From Endomychus coccineus (Eukaryota > Arthropoda > Insecta > Coleoptera > Endomychidae), in assembly GCA_958510875.1 (NCBI GenBank), contig OY294068.1:196812315-196876314 (forward strand): a DNA stretch of 64,000 nucleotides. The letters run 5' to 3'. The notes under the pieces are model-generated. The model was not told where the DNA came from. It made no database searches and saw only the letters and a list, made by a program, of their open reading frames with translations. The position numbers and the translations under genes were made by a program. Below, in pieces: positions 10,041 through 21,179 of the stretch. Numbering within the stretch: position 1 is the first letter of the stretch; each line of letters starts with the position of its first letter.

Positions 10041-10092
10041 ATCAAAGTGTTAATGTGACCTATTTCCCGAGAATTTTTATATATAATTCATA
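10041..10092 (+). repeat. Penelope family A 3' tail
   Basis: Same sequence occurs inverted at 8047-8101 and, diverged, at 16945-17000 (+), 26331-26395 (-) and 61600-61672 (-). Confidence 0.75.
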
Positions 10093-10095
10093 CTG

Positions 10096-10497
10096 GGTCA
10101 AGAATCTTTATTATTGATGAAAGTACATAAATACAGTGATCAAATGAAACATTAACAAGAATTGAAGTATAAAGTATAAAGTATATTGAAACTAGGTTTA
10201 CAACATAAACATTACATATTAATCCTGCAGAGGTGCCGTAGGTACCTGTATGCGTGGTTATAATCTTACGAAAAAATAGCAGAAAAAAATGTATAACTAA
10301 TGAATAACTAAAGAACAATACCTATATATAAGAAAACTAATAAGATCATTGATAATTTATACTGAAACCAAAAACAGCAAAGAAAAGAAAATATTGATAA
10401 TAATCATTGTGGTAATTAATCAACTTAATGTGTAGTTTGTTTTTTTATATATCTTAGTAGTTTTATCTTGTAATCACTCTTTTTAATTGCTTTTTTA
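10096..10497. other. AT-rich stretch, nothing recognised
   Basis: A 76-codon minus-strand frame has no family resemblance; otherwise nothing. Confidence 0.4.
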
Positions 10498-11795
10498 TCA
10501 GGATCAACAAGAGACCTACTTGCCTACATAACACATGTGTGGCAAGAATCTGTTGATAAATATGAAGAATTCCTAGCTGTAGCTGTATCTCCAAAGCATT
10601 TGACCGAGTTTGGCATCAAAAGCTTCTAGGGGAACTTCCGTCATATGGTTTGCTGCCTCAACTTTGTCGTTCATTACATATTTTTTCTCAGATAGATTAC
10701 TCCATGTGGTGGTTGATGAAGTAGTCTCCGATATAATGGCTATCGACGCTGGTGTTCTACAGGAAACTGTCTTGGCACCAACTTTGCTTCTGCTCCATAC
10801 CAACGATCTATTGGAAGTGACCACCTGCCTCGTCCACAGCTTTGCAGATGATGGTACAGTTCATACCGCTTTCTCATCTAGATCTCCCATACCATCTAAT
10901 GAAACCAGAGGAATGGGACAGAGGGAGGTTGACGCAATTATTATTATATAGTATTATATTATATACTATTAGATTTTGATGCAACCAAAATCTAGCTTGC
11001 GTCTTTTCCAGGAAAGCACAATCCCTAATATGATGGAGTCTTCTATATCCATGCTCTGGATCACCCCAACAGTACCCTCTCATGACCCCGATAGTGAACC
11101 CATGTTGATCCCAACAGTACAACATCTATTCCTATGAAGCCTTCCCTAACAATGCTCGCGATCAACACCAACAGCAGCCTCTCATGGGACGATTATGTGA
11201 GGTCTATTGCGAAAACAGATTCACAAAAATTGTTTTCTATTCCATGCCAAAAGCTACTTTAATCCCAGAAGCTCTTTATAATCTACAAAGCCAGATTCGA
11301 CATATTCTGGAGTACTGTTCATGTGTTTGATGTTCGACTCCCAAACATACTCTTGGATTCTATCCAGAAGTGGGCTTTTCGTTTGATCATGTCACACTTA
11401 CGAATTCATTGACCTCTCTAGAGCATCGTACATCCCTCCATTTTCTACAGATATTTCAATGGTCGGTGTTCATCAGAAATCTCGTCTTTTGTTTCACCAT
11501 GATAGATTCCAGATAGGCGGACTAGACGAGCCCAACCTGAGAAGGGGTAACTACCCTTCATTGTCAAGCTTGAGACCTGCCGAACTTCTTTCTACCAGAT
11601 TTCATTTTTCCATCAAATGGCGAAGTTGTGCAACTGTTAGCCCAGTGAGGTCTTTCCTTATGTATATAACCTGCAAACTTTGAAAAAAAATTAGAATACC
11701 TATCTCCTCTTTCAACATTCCACCGCTGGCTCATATATCCTGATAGGTACTTTGCACTTATTTAACTACCCCAGCTGGAATTCTAAGTTACTGGG
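10498..11795 (+). mobile_element. LINE family J, 5'-truncated copy
   Basis: The longest family-J copy. In order: TRDLLAYITHVWQESVDKYE (10505-10565), SKAFDRVWHQKLLGELPSYG (RT domain 3), VVVDEVVSD and the degraded GVLQETVLAPTLLLLH (GVPQGS position, about 10750-10810), FADDGTVHTAF (catalytic box, 10840), an AT-rich insertion near 10935-10975, INTNSSLSWDDYVRSIAK (about 11160), IQKWAFRLI (about 11365), and a C-terminal region ending with the ST-A-G-S-type block at 11720-11740. Several frameshifts and stops make it a pseudogene. Related copies in the window all lack complete frames. Confidence 0.8.
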
Positions 11796-11850
11796 TTATT
11801 TAGTGAGTATATTTTTGGATGCAATAACATTAGCTTAATGCATAAGATTG
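11796..11850 (-). repeat. single inverted monomer of the 92-bp satellite
   Basis: TATTTTTGGATGCAATAACA is the complement of the satellite block at 33905-34845. It directly follows a LINE-J 3' end, as also happens inside the array at 34076-34316. Confidence 0.6.
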
Positions 11851-12689
11851 TCCATTATTGGCTATCGGAATCAGCAGTTTATGATATCTGTTTGTATTGT
11901 AATATAATAAACGACACTCGGGCGTTCGGCATTAGTCATACCGATCGCTCGATCTACGTCATGTGGCAAATGCAACAGTGACCCTTTTTACGAACTCCGA
12001 GCACCTACTAGGAAAGTGGAAACATGTTTGATGGTAAAAAAGAAACACAATAGGAATACATTTTCACAAACACACCAACATTGAAGGTTGGGAGAATCGA
12101 CTATTGAGTCCATATTCGGCAGAAGAACATAAGCATCCCAAGTATATACATCAACAAGCAATTGAGACAATTTAAATAGCTATTCGAATAATTAAACTAG
12201 ATAATAATTAGTTCGCCTAAACCAACAATGGAAATGATTTCTTCTTTCTTTAGTAGAAGCAGCACATCACTCAGCCAGTAGTATAAATTGTTACAAATAA
12301 AGCCCTTAAGGTCGTTGTTGACGTACATACGGGTAATTGACAGATATTTCCTATAGATTGTTTTGTCTGTAAAGCATTGGAAATGGTCGTTGGCCTAACT
12401 TGAAGCGAGGCCGTGCATAAGTCGACTCGATTCGACCATACGAACACTTGTATTCATTTGATGGCTAAATTGTTGTCACTTATCATTTTCAGCGTTGAGC
12501 AACTTTGTCTTTAGCTAGATGAATGTTTCATCAACTGAATTTTGAATCACTCATGTTTATTAAGTAGGCATGCATCGTTATTTTCTTTTTTATTTACATC
12601 CTGCCTCACTACATGACTACATATGTGACACGTGAGTTATCTTCGTTTACGTATAGGCGGTACTAATTTGTGAATCGAAAATATTTATA
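11851..12689. other. unassigned stretch
   Basis: No recognised coding or repeat content. Short frames here have no family resemblance. Confidence 0.4.
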
Positions 12690-12699
12690 TTTGTGGCCG

Positions 12700-13615
12700 A
12701 CTTGGTCGAAAGTCTAGTCTATCTTCATTACATCCCAATATCCGTTTCACCATGGAAGTCGAATCGCAAGGTTCACTCCCGTTCCTGGATGTATTGGTTA
12801 GTCGACAGACTGACGGTACTTTAGGACATTCTGTGTATCGGAAACCCACCCATACCGATAGATACCTCAATGGTCTTTCCCACCACCACCCTGCCCAAAA
12901 GCAATCTGTCATAAACTCCCTGGTCCACAGAGCTGTCAACCTATCTCAGCCTCAATCCTTAAAATCAGAATTAAAACATCTATCATCTGCCTTATTATCA
13001 AATAATTTCTCCCATTACAACATTCAAAAAGCCATAAAGAAATACACTTCACCTAAAATTCCAAATCGACCTGAGCCAGAAACCCTCCCACCTGCTTTAT
13101 CCACGGCCTATCTTCCATATATTCAAAATATAACAGATCGAATGTCCAAAATCCTCAAAAAACATAATATTTCTACCCGTTTTTCCACACTTCCAAAATT
13201 ATTTCAGTTTTACAAACCTATCAAAGATCCCCTTCCTCCTCTCCACTCAGAAGGTGTTTATAGTATTCCCTGTTCTTGCGGTAAAGTCTACATTGGTGAA
13301 ACAGGTCGTACAGTAGGTACTCGTGTGAAAGAACATGAGCGCTGTACAAGATTTCGTGACACCAGTAGATCTGCACTCGCGGAACACAAGTTTAACACAA
13401 ATCATCAAATCCTTTTTGAAGATACTAAAATCCTAGTCCGAGCCCCAAACTTCTATCAGCGAAAAATCCTTGAAGCTATAGAAATCCTAAAACATCCGAA
13501 TAATCTAAACCGTGACTCAGGATATTACCTTCCCAACATTTGGAAACCCATCCTCGAAAATTCAACTTCGCACATGATCGCACAACGGCAGGGTCAGGTG
13601 CTGGAACGAAGTTAA
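12700..13615 (+). CDS. Penelope-like RT C-terminus plus GIY-YIG endonuclease (truncated element)
   Basis: Open from about 12700 through 13615 with no stop; the first Met (12752) is internal, since the frame continues upstream with SSLHPNIRF, so this is a 5'-truncated protein of about 300 residues. Domains: RT thumb with LPFLDVLV and HSVYRKPTHTDRYLNG (residues 10-50 from Met), a helical linker (to about 165), then GIY-YIG: GVYSIPCSCGKVYIGETGRT with catalytic Tyr pair, Arg of GTRVKEH, and Glu in KILEAIEIL. A CxC replaces the more usual CxxC. Function: target nicking for Penelope retrotransposition. RT palm is absent, so it cannot act alone. Confidence 0.87.
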
Positions 13616-13718
13616 CCACCGGAACAAAGGCAGTGAACTATGTAGCGTGAAGGATTTTTCCTACAATAAATACGGCTACAGAAACCAGTAGAACCAGTTT
13701 CAGTTCAAGCCTCAAGCC

Positions 13719-13761
13719 TGCCCTGAAGATGCCACCTGTAATGGTTGGCGAAACGTCGGCA
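13719..13761 (+). ncRNA. hammerhead-like motif (Penelope B1)
   Basis: Helix I TGCC (13719-13722) pairs GGCA (13758-13761). Core CTGAAGA at 13723-13729, extra T, helix II GCCACC / GGTTGGC with one bulged T and loop TGTAAT, core GAAA at 13750-13753, then C-GTC. There is no loop to close helix III, so a single molecule would lack it; the palindrome ACGT could form helix III between two molecules. The latter is inference. Confidence 0.55.
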
Positions 13762-13791
13762 TCAAGTCGAGCTATTGTGACGCGGAATCCA

Positions 13792-13812
13792 TCCGGAAGA
13801 CAAGATTTTTCA
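13792..13812 (+). repeat. Penelope family B 3' tail
   Basis: TCCGGAAGACAAGATTTTTC also appears at 42833-42852, attached in opposite orientation to the inverted B2 body. Confidence 0.7.
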
Positions 13813-13857
13813 AGTCTAGTCTAGTATACTATTTTATTTATTAATTTATTATCGTCC

Positions 13858-14735
13858 TTCGAGTTGGTTTCATTAGTACCCAAATCTATACAAACAACCG
13901 TTACAAAAGGCTGTCCACAGGGAGGTGTCCTACCTCCGCTTATATAATGTCTCGTAGTCGATGGACTCTTGGAGGAACTGGAAGAGGCTGGGTTTTATGT
14001 CCAAGCCTATGCCGATGACTTGTCTGTCTTCAACCAGAAATTAGTTGCTAAGTTTACGAGGATACAAGGGAAGATGACGATTTGGCAGAGGGAGCGGGCG
14101 TGATAGCTGAAGTTTCACCAACTCTTGATCCAAGGAGGGCAAGAAAAATATAGTGGCCTGGATGGAATCACAGCTGGGCAAAATAAGTGGAACGACGGAA
14201 AATATGGCAGGTGAACGCACCACCAAGAATGGATTGGAAGGTCGTACGGCGAGGTCGACTATTTTCTGACACAACCTATTTCTGGGCATGGATGTTTCAG
14301 GAAATACCTATACGACAGCACGGAAGTAGAATGCGAATAATGCCCATACTGTGGGAGACAAGATGATGCGGAGCATACTCTCATTGAATGTCCCAGATGG
14401 GAAAAGATTGAAGGAGACTTCTACGATTCAACGGGAATGGAATTTACAGCTAGGAATATGATGAGGAATCTTATGTAGAGCGAGAAAAAATTAAAATGCT
14501 CATATAGTGCAATCAAAGGCATAGTAGAAACGAAAGAAATAGATTGTAGAATTTGAAAAGGAAAACTGGAGGCGAACATCAAGATGATACCCAGACGCTC
14601 CCCCCTCCCCCCCACACCGAAGTAATGCGAAAGCGGTTCCAGTGAGAGGGGTGAGAAGAGGTAGGAATCCGACACTCCTGGAAAGACTGGGGTCTTATGC
14701 AAGATTTCCTCTCCTCCTGATTTAAAAAAAAAAAG
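13858..14735 (+). pseudogene. R1-like LINE remnant (RT core to C-terminal zinc motif)
   Basis: Non-LTR retrotransposon protein remnant. Reads TVTKGCPQGGVLPPLI (RT palm; TAA follows where Trp is usual), VVDGLLEELEEAGFYVQAYA then DDLSVF (catalytic YADD at about 14010), then after lost sequence FLTQPISGHGCF (about 14265-14300) and CPYCGRQDDAEHTLIECPRW (about 14340-14400), a C-terminal CCHC zinc motif typical of R1-type LINEs. Several stops and a large internal deletion separate the palm from the C-terminus. It ends at an A-run (14723-14735), consistent with a poly(A)-like 3' end. A minus-strand frame at 14041-14289 is only its shadow. Confidence 0.82.
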
Positions 14736-15959
14736 TTTCGTAAAATCTGCTTAAGAAGCTAACTAATTGCATTTGATGCAAATAAATTAATGAAAATTAA
14801 AATTCCTATTTCATTTGAGCCTTTATTTGGACCTTGTCTATATCTTCTGTTCTAGAATGTTCATGGAGAGCTTCTTAACTTCATACGATATCACTACGAT
14901 ATAGAGAATAATCGAAACCCTTTCCGTACGGATATTATTTATCAAATCGACGGATAATTGTGACGTTCGATCGAATAGAAATTATTTACAAAACGTAGCA
15001 AAGTTGTAATCGCGGTTGGCAGGTACTGGACGATGTACGGTTGCATTTATTAAATGCGTAATTCTGAAATGGCTATTTCGAGGTTGACTAATGAAGCATG
15101 TAATCACGGATAAATGTGGCTTTCTATCAATTAAGATTATTTGTACGAATAAAATATTGTATTAACGTATCGGGAAAAGTGTAAGTCAACGGGGAAAGTA
15201 TATAATGTTGTCGAAACGGAACGACTTTAACCGTATTTTTTTATACTATGCAGTAACCGTTACTATAGCCTGTTCTCGATAAGAAATAAAAGACGGCGTA
15301 GCAGCATGTAATACTATGTTGTCAGGTTGAGCGAGTTTTCGATGCTTTTGAATACAACTAATGTGAACCTTTCTAAAAATAAGGATCAATTCGCATATTA
15401 TCATACATATGCTCCCCATCTAGCGTATCAAACACATTAAAATGATAAATATTAATTCCTTCAAATATTGCACATTTAGCAATAACACAAAGTTACGGAC
15501 TTTATCGAACTGTAACTGAACCTTTACCTTAGCTAAAAATCATTGTATGTTTTAATGTGTAATTTTATGTGTATCGATTTTAAATATTTACAAAAGAGAA
15601 CTATATTAATAATCTCATTTATTAACAGAGCACCTTATGTGTTTGTTCACCATATTAATGTAAGTGTATTGATTGAACATTAAAAACAATTTTTATAAAT
15701 TATTATATGTAGGTATGTTATAATATCTATGTTATATGAATTAATAAATAATATTGTTATTATTATTGCAAACATACAATAATTAAGATGAAATATTATA
15801 TCTATTCATAGGCAGATTATTTTGAATGAATTTATAAATAAAATTTCATTTGAAAAACGCCAAAGATAACAATTTTCTCCACTAGCAAAACTTTATTCTT
15901 GGCTAATAAATACATAATGGAACTCCTATTACTTTGTTTTTAATCACTTATATTATAGA
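14736..15959. other. AT-rich stretch, nothing recognised
   Basis: More than 1.2 kb of AT-rich sequence without supported reading frames, arrays or RNA genes. Confidence 0.5.
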
Positions 15960-16005
15960 AACACTAACGTGACAATTGTTTCGACAACTAGCGCGTCATA
16001 TTCAA
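15960..16005 (-). ncRNA. decayed family D hammerhead-like motif
   Basis: The minus strand reads TGACGCGCTAGTTGTCGAAA then CAATTGTC, matching 22317-22344 (family D). Helix II (GAC../..GTC) and GAAAC plus a loop AATT and GTC are kept, but the CTGANGA box has decayed to TTGAATA. Confidence 0.4.
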
Positions 16006-16174
16006 ATACTACACTAATACACACGATTACTAAAAAATTTGATTCAATTAAATACATTGTAGAATTAGAAAGCAATAACCAGCTTCCTTTTCTTGACATT
16101 AATATTATGAAAGATGTATGAATGGCTACTCAAAAAAAAATTTCAACCCCATCATTAAAGAAAAAATGAACGAA

Positions 16175-16655
16175 ATCTATAATGGTACGTCATATATAAA
16201 TAATGTAAATGGTAATACGGCTAATTTTATAATATTACAATATATTCCGGAGACCTCAAAGAAAATTAAGGAATGCTTAAAAAGAATGATATAAATGTTG
16301 CGCCTAAGCCCACTAACTGTGTTGGTAAATATTCTTTAAATCTGAAACCTTTAATACCTAAAGATAAACAAACCCACGCAGTATATGAATTAAATTGTTT
16401 AAATTGCGATGGGACTTATAGAGAAATCTCTAAACACCATTTATAAAAAAGAATGTATGGTCATAAGTATAGTTCTAGAAACAAAAACATAGAAAATGCA
16501 ACCGCCTTTGCTAATCATTGTTTTGATTATAACCATCAAATCAATTACAATAATGTTTTAACTGAATTATTATGAAAGATCTATCCTGGAGATGTAAATT
16601 ATAGAAGAACCGTTCAATTATTGAGTCAAATTAATAATAATTTAGTTAATTAAGA
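16175..16655 (+). pseudogene. Penelope A2 GIY-YIG endonuclease, broken
   Basis: Reads YIPETSKKIKECLK, then after a one-base slip NDINVAPKPTNCVGKYSLNL, HAVYELNCLNCDGTY, with YTG changed to YRE, and a TAA (16444-16446) where A1 has CAA (Gln), then KRMYGHKYSS and ANHCFDYNHQ. Its lesions differ from those of A1, so both descend from an intact ancestor and decayed independently. Confidence 0.78.
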
Positions 16656-16898
16656 CCCTTGCAAATTCCTACATACGTCTTTATGATGTTAAAAGTATAT
16701 TTTAGGTAGAATGCTGAAATAGAAAATAGCTTCTTGATACATATTCATACACCTGAAACATTAGTGTGTTGCAATTTCGATTACTCGTGTTATTGTTCGT
16801 TTCGCCGAGGTGGGCATTTTTAATTTAAATTGATGCGATAAGGACGCTTTGTGCTTGATTCAGACAGTTTTAAGAAATCCCGTTTTAGACATTGATAT

Positions 16899-16940
16899 GT
16901 CTTCTGATGACGATCTTGAAACCGAAACGTACGTAAAGAT
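16899..16940 (+). ncRNA. hammerhead-like motif (Penelope A2)
   Basis: Helix I GTCTT / AAGAT (one G-U pair), CTGATGA at 16904-16910, GAAAC at 16924-16928, loop GTAC and triplet GTA (16933-16935) are kept. Helix II (GATC / AACC) no longer pairs, so this copy is probably inactive. Confidence 0.6.
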
Positions 16941-17044
16941 GAAAATAATAAGCATATGTGTTAGTGTGTCCTATTTATCGAGAATTTATATATAAAAGAT
17001 GAATAATAGTGAAAAATCATCATTAGCAGAACATATTTTAAATA

Positions 17045-17215
17045 TACAATAAGTGGAAAAGTAATTCATTAAATTCAGATTTATCTCCAGCTAAGATTAA
17101 CCCCTTGTTTGTATTATTCACCCCAAATAGTATCCAAACAGATCCATAGTATTTTAATAGTATTTTTACTACTACTGGATAAGAATGATTATTTGATTAT
17201 TTCACACTTATTAAT
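17045..17215 (+). mobile_element. Penelope-like family C tail
   Basis: Carries TTCAGATTTATCTCCAGCTA and TAGTATTTTAATAGTATTTTT then GGATAAGAATGATTATTT, matching complementary family C ends at 29380-29560. The hammerhead-like block between them is deleted. Confidence 0.55.
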
Positions 17216-17239
17216 CTTCAAATACGTTAGGGTGATAAT

Positions 17240-17320
17240 AAACAGCGATAATAAGTGTTTTATTATATTTATAATATAAATTATCACAAAGTAACGGCAT
17301 ACACCATCGATATTTTCAAA
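17240..17320. repeat. family D repeat fragment
   Basis: TAAATTATCACAAAGTAACG followed by CCATCGATATTTT matches 22451-22488 next to the family D hammerhead-like motif. Confidence 0.5.
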
Positions 17321-17904
17321 TAAACAATAATTTTATAAAATTTTATAGAACTATATTAATTATTAGAATTATTAAATTTTAAATTATATAATATGTTCAT
17401 AACTATGATGAGTATAAGGATTGATCCACAAATTATGTAGAATGACTGGAAGGTTCCCAATGAGCTCAAACTAAATACTAAAATGTGACAAATACCGTAT
17501 CTGTATTCTGCCGATTCGGGTGAACTGTTTGTGGTTCCAAATCACGTGATTCAATTTGTTTATGTAGAGTCAGAAGTTAATTATATGATTACAATTATGA
17601 TTGTTAATAACAAAGAACGTGCTGGAATCGGATTTTGCCGAGTATAAACGACATCTGTTTGTCACTGGTTCGTTCTGAACAATTAATAAAATTATTGAAA
17701 AGAACAGTTTGTAATTTGCTTCACTATAAATAGATTTAACGACTATAATCCCTCACTTCGCTTGTTAGAATCGTAAATATTTATTTTCCTTTTCTTATGC
17801 TAATTATAATGAGCATATAATCATCAGCATAACGCTGTGATATCAACCAGCTAGTTCTACAATGATTGTCATGCATCATCGTCGATCGGGAATGAATGTA
17901 AATC
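17321..17904. other. AT-rich stretch, nothing recognised
   Basis: No supported features. Confidence 0.45.
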
Positions 17905-18360
17905 ATGTACTTCAAGTATCAAAAACAATGGATGATGGACGAACTGCATGTTTTGGAGATACTTTTTAATATTATTAATCTCAGTTTTACCTGTTGTTTG
18001 AGCAGATACTTTTTTCTTCAGCTTTGTTTAAGCCAATGGTGTGTTCATCAAGTGGCGATCGCGCCACCCTCCTTTAGAAACTATTTTAAGCTTTCAAGTT
18101 ATGGTTCCTTCTCAAACTACAAGCTTTATCATTTCGTTTTATCGTATTATAACTTAAAAGACACTGAATTCAGCTTAGACTCAATAACGGAGGACAACAT
18201 GTTGTCCTCGTTTGAGTCAACGAATCCGACGAAGACATTTATCGGAATAGCAAAAGCTTCAGACATTGTTAAGCTTACACATACGAGTAGTTTCCGCCGA
18301 ACGGAGGAGTTTTTTTGCTTAACACCTGATCATAATTTGGCTAAGAAACGCAATGTCTGA
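17905..18360 (+). other. 151-codon open frame of unknown status
   Basis: The longest frame not explained by a recognised element. The first third has a hydrophobic stretch (about residues 17-47, VLEILFNIINLSF) and the last third is polar, ending AKKRNV. I recognise no domain. The frame contains a 20-bp perfect palindrome (18190-18209), more typical of repeats than of coding DNA, and no splice or promoter context is visible. It may be chance or part of an unknown transposon; a hAT-type end lies 160-230 bp downstream. Confidence 0.15.
18178..18218. repeat. palindrome GAGGACAACA/TGTTGTCCTC
   Basis: Perfect 20-bp palindrome at 18190-18209, flanked by a second inverted pair GACTCAA (18178-18184) and TTGAGTC (18212-18218). 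Confidence 0.85.
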
Positions 18361-18519
18361 GGAAATACTATTGGGGTTTGCCGTTGTTTTCGTAACCTAG
18401 TGAGCTTAGCTCTGGAATCGAAATTCAATGCTTTTCACCAAAAAATTATGGGACCTTATAATTATTATGTTATTATGACTATAATGCTATATAATTTAGT
18501 ATGTTAATTCAAGCCTGCA

Positions 18520-18587
18520 GGTATGGCTTCCAGTACAAAAACAAAATAATTCGCAACTCCCCGAGAGATATCTTGGATCCGCCACTG
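18520..18587 (+). mobile_element. hAT-type terminus (right end)
   Basis: Ends TGGATCCGCCACTG (18574-18587), the complement of CAGTGGCGGATCCA found at 55841-55854. This is a common hAT-superfamily terminal motif. The partner end was not found. Confidence 0.5.
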
Positions 18588-19500
18588 GTTGGAACAGTTG
18601 AAAGCGTTGATTATCAGAAATGAAGGCTTATTAACCTCGCATTTTGTAGGAATCAGTTTAAGGGAAGGATATAGTAAGTACAATCTCTTTTATCCCCTTA
18701 GGGGTTGAATTTCGAAAAAATATTAGCGGGAGCCTACTCCGTCTATGGAACCCAAATGCCAAATTTTAAGTATGTGACTCCATTTACACGTAGTTTATGT
18801 CGAAAGTATCTCAATACGACCCTAACGCTGTTGGCGGAGGTTAAATACCTGGTACCTGGCATGGTTTCTCAATTCGAGATGCAGTCCAATCTGAAATATG
18901 TGCAATCAACCATGGTGTAGAAATCCTGAAACGCAAGATCTGTGATGAAGACATTGAAATCCAACGGGTTAGTAGAGCTACTATTACAAAGCCATAAGCT
19001 CTCTAAGATCTTGACCTACAATTAGCATGGAGAAAAGGCTGGGACTAACCCCCCTTCATATAGAAATACAGAGGACTGAAAAGAAGACTATGGTCAACAT
19101 AAGCAAAGAAGAATCTCTAGGACTTATAAAACTTCATTGAAAGTTCTAAAGCTTTCTGAGGTTGGAGCACCCAATACCCATGGCACCAAGTGATGACATG
19201 GGTAGGATATTTATGTTTACATAGAACTTTCAAATGTCCGCAAACCTCATCTATACATTGGTTTTTGCCCTGAAGCCTTGTGTTTAATTTACTTGTGCCC
19301 AAGAAGGTACGTAAAAAGAGCCAAATCGATCAGTTAATGTTTCTCACCAAATATATCAAAATTTTCCCATTTGTGATAAGATTTAAGAAACGGCTCTATT
19401 TCTTCTTTTAAGTTCGAATCTCGCTTTGTCACAACTTAGCCCAACTTACTTTAGGGTGATAAAGAAGGTCGGAGTAATCACCATCAACCTCTTCTAGGAA
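18588..19500. other. unassigned stretch between two hAT-like ends
   Basis: Frames of 60-71 codons show no family resemblance. Possibly decayed hAT interior, which cannot be shown. Confidence 0.35.
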
Positions 19501-19504
19501 CTCT

Positions 19505-19565
19505 ACGTGGGTTGCCGGGCCGGATCAAAACAGCCCGCGGGCCGTACTTTGCTCATGATTGCAGT
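19505..19565 (+). mobile_element. hAT-type terminus (GCCCGCGGGCCG type)
   Basis: GGGCCGGATC...CAGCCCGCGGGCCGTACTTTGC resembles the GC-rich subterminal block and end of hAT elements whose ends read CAGNGGTCGGCAAACT or its complement. The terminal bases are worn. No matching left end or transposase seen. Confidence 0.45.
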
Positions 19566-21179
19566 GCTTTAATATAATCTAAGACAAGTAGAAAACACCA
19601 TTAAACTGCGTTGGGATAGCAAAATTCTTTCAAAATGCTGAAGGAACAATGGGATGAAACTCATCAAGAAGCCAAAGAAGCAGCCAAATATTACTTGAAA
19701 GTATTTTGAGGCATTGAAAAAATAAGATAACATTAGTCATTTTCAAACTTGTTTATTTAATAGACTAAATAAAGGCCAGTGGATAAAATTTAATAAATAT
19801 TTATATCAGGCTAAATAAACCCATTAATACGTGGCAAATAATATTTTTATGTCATTTTATCTCAATAGTGGTAATAATATTATGTTATGATTTTATAATA
19901 TATTCCTCTTGGGGTCTTGGTTATCTAAGGTTAAGCGATAGCATTTCTCAAAATGTATCTTTTATCTTCTTTCCAATTAATAATTATTATTGCAGCGTTC
20001 ATGTCAGGTTCTACATTAAGTTAACCTCAATTACGAGTATATTGAGATTATTTTCAAAAAAAGTATTATTCAAAGCAGTAAACATTATTGAAAACTGTAC
20101 CCCATCTCTGATCTAACTATTTTCTCGATCCTTGTTGTACTTTAAAAATATCAAACGAAAACCGATCACAACAGCAACATTTTTTTAGTGGTGTGAGACT
20201 GTGAGAAATGCAATTTGATACGAGAAACGTCGATCTTTGCATCTCGCCATTTCAGAAAAGTCGTTCGTGATAAGAGCGTGCGTCGCGACGTCTGTTTCAT
20301 TGGATTCGAAGGGGACCAATACGGTGGCAATTTTATTGGCCAATGACCTGATAGCGTCTTACTAGAATGTGTTTATGCACCAGTTTTTATCACGGTTTAA
20401 TAGTAATCTATTCAATTAAACCTTTACAGTTAATAATCATTGTTTTGCGGTAAATTGTTGCTCGCACAAACGTCATCCGATTTGAAAGTATTACGCGGTG
20501 TAGAAACAAATTGGTATTCAATGCTGTAAACGTTCATTGCTGCAAATGTTTTGTCTTGTCTTGTTAATCAAGTATATAAAATTAATTTTTAATTAACTTT
20601 TTTTTTCTAAATAGGCTGCCTGGCATTGCCAAACTTGGAACATCATTTACAGTCCTAGATTGGTTCAAGCGTGGAGAGAATACGAATATTTTAATTGATA
20701 TCATGACCTAAGAAAAAAGGAATTTTATGAAGCAGTTGCCTAAAATAAAAACCAATTGAACTTATTCTTAAACGATTTAGTTCCGATTCGGTCGTTCTCA
20801 TTTTGGCTTCGATAAAAAAGTTGCAGGTTGAACGATCACGTTTTTCTAATATTAGAACTTGAAAATAAATGTCCAATTTCGGCTGTTACCAAAGCAGGTA
20901 ATATTGAACACACACTCAGTAAGATTGGGAGATATTTCTATTTCATTTAAAATAAATCAAAAGTTTTAAGTTAGGTATTGGGAAATGAAAGTCGTAGTTA
21001 ATCCAAGCAAATTTTATTTAAATATAAATAAAATATCTATTTTAGTTGAAAACTATTTTGCACGTCGGGTAGGACGGCATGCTTGACCTATTTGCTCTTC
21101 ATAGGTATCTGGAGAAAGAGGTGTCAGGTAAGATAAAGGCTTCAATTATTCTGCAACATCTCCAAACTATTTTTTTTAA
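19566..21179. other. unassigned stretch
   Basis: About 1.6 kb with no recognised coding, RNA or repeat content. A slightly GC-richer patch (20270-20350, GCGTGCGTCGCGACGTC) stands out but carries no assignable element. Confidence 0.4.

Larger units (their letters stand above)
8047..10092 (+). mobile_element. Penelope-like element, family A copy 1, split by a LINE
   Basis: A Penelope-like retroelement bounded by one terminal sequence in opposite orientations: 8047-8101 reads TCGGGAAATAGGTCACATTA and 10041-10092 is its complement. Between them lie a body start (8107-8150), an inserted LINE (8151-9091), the GIY-YIG endonuclease remnant (9092-9604) and a 3' region with a hammerhead-like motif (9989-10030). 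An inverted 5' tail is a known habit of Penelope insertions. The element is strongly 5'-truncated: almost all of its RT is missing. The second copy at 16040-17000 confirms body order and shows the empty LINE site. Confidence 0.78.
12690..13830 (+). mobile_element. Penelope-like element, family B copy 1
   Basis: A 5'-truncated Penelope-like element with an open reading frame for the end of the RT and the complete GIY-YIG endonuclease, followed by a ~200-bp 3' region with a hammerhead-like motif (13719-13761) and the tail TCCGGAAGACAAGATTTTTC. A second copy lies inverted at 42095-42853. This is the best preserved element in the window. It abuts an R1-like LINE on its right. Confidence 0.85.
16040..17000 (+). 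mobile_element. Penelope-like element, family A copy 2
   Basis: Second family A copy. Begins with RT text SNNQLPFLDINIMKD (about 16068-16118), has a deletion, then TTCAACCCCATCATTAAAGA (16141 on) that aligns with 8111-8150, continues through TATAATGGTACGTC without the LINE found in A1, then the endonuclease remnant, a 3' region, a hammerhead-like motif at 16899-16940 and the tail to about 17000. It is the empty-site reference for the LINE insertion in A1. Confidence 0.78.

Noticed and set aside
19405..19440. Possible tRNA B box (AGTTCGAATCTCGC)
   Set aside because: No T-stem pairing, no A box and no acceptor stem around it.
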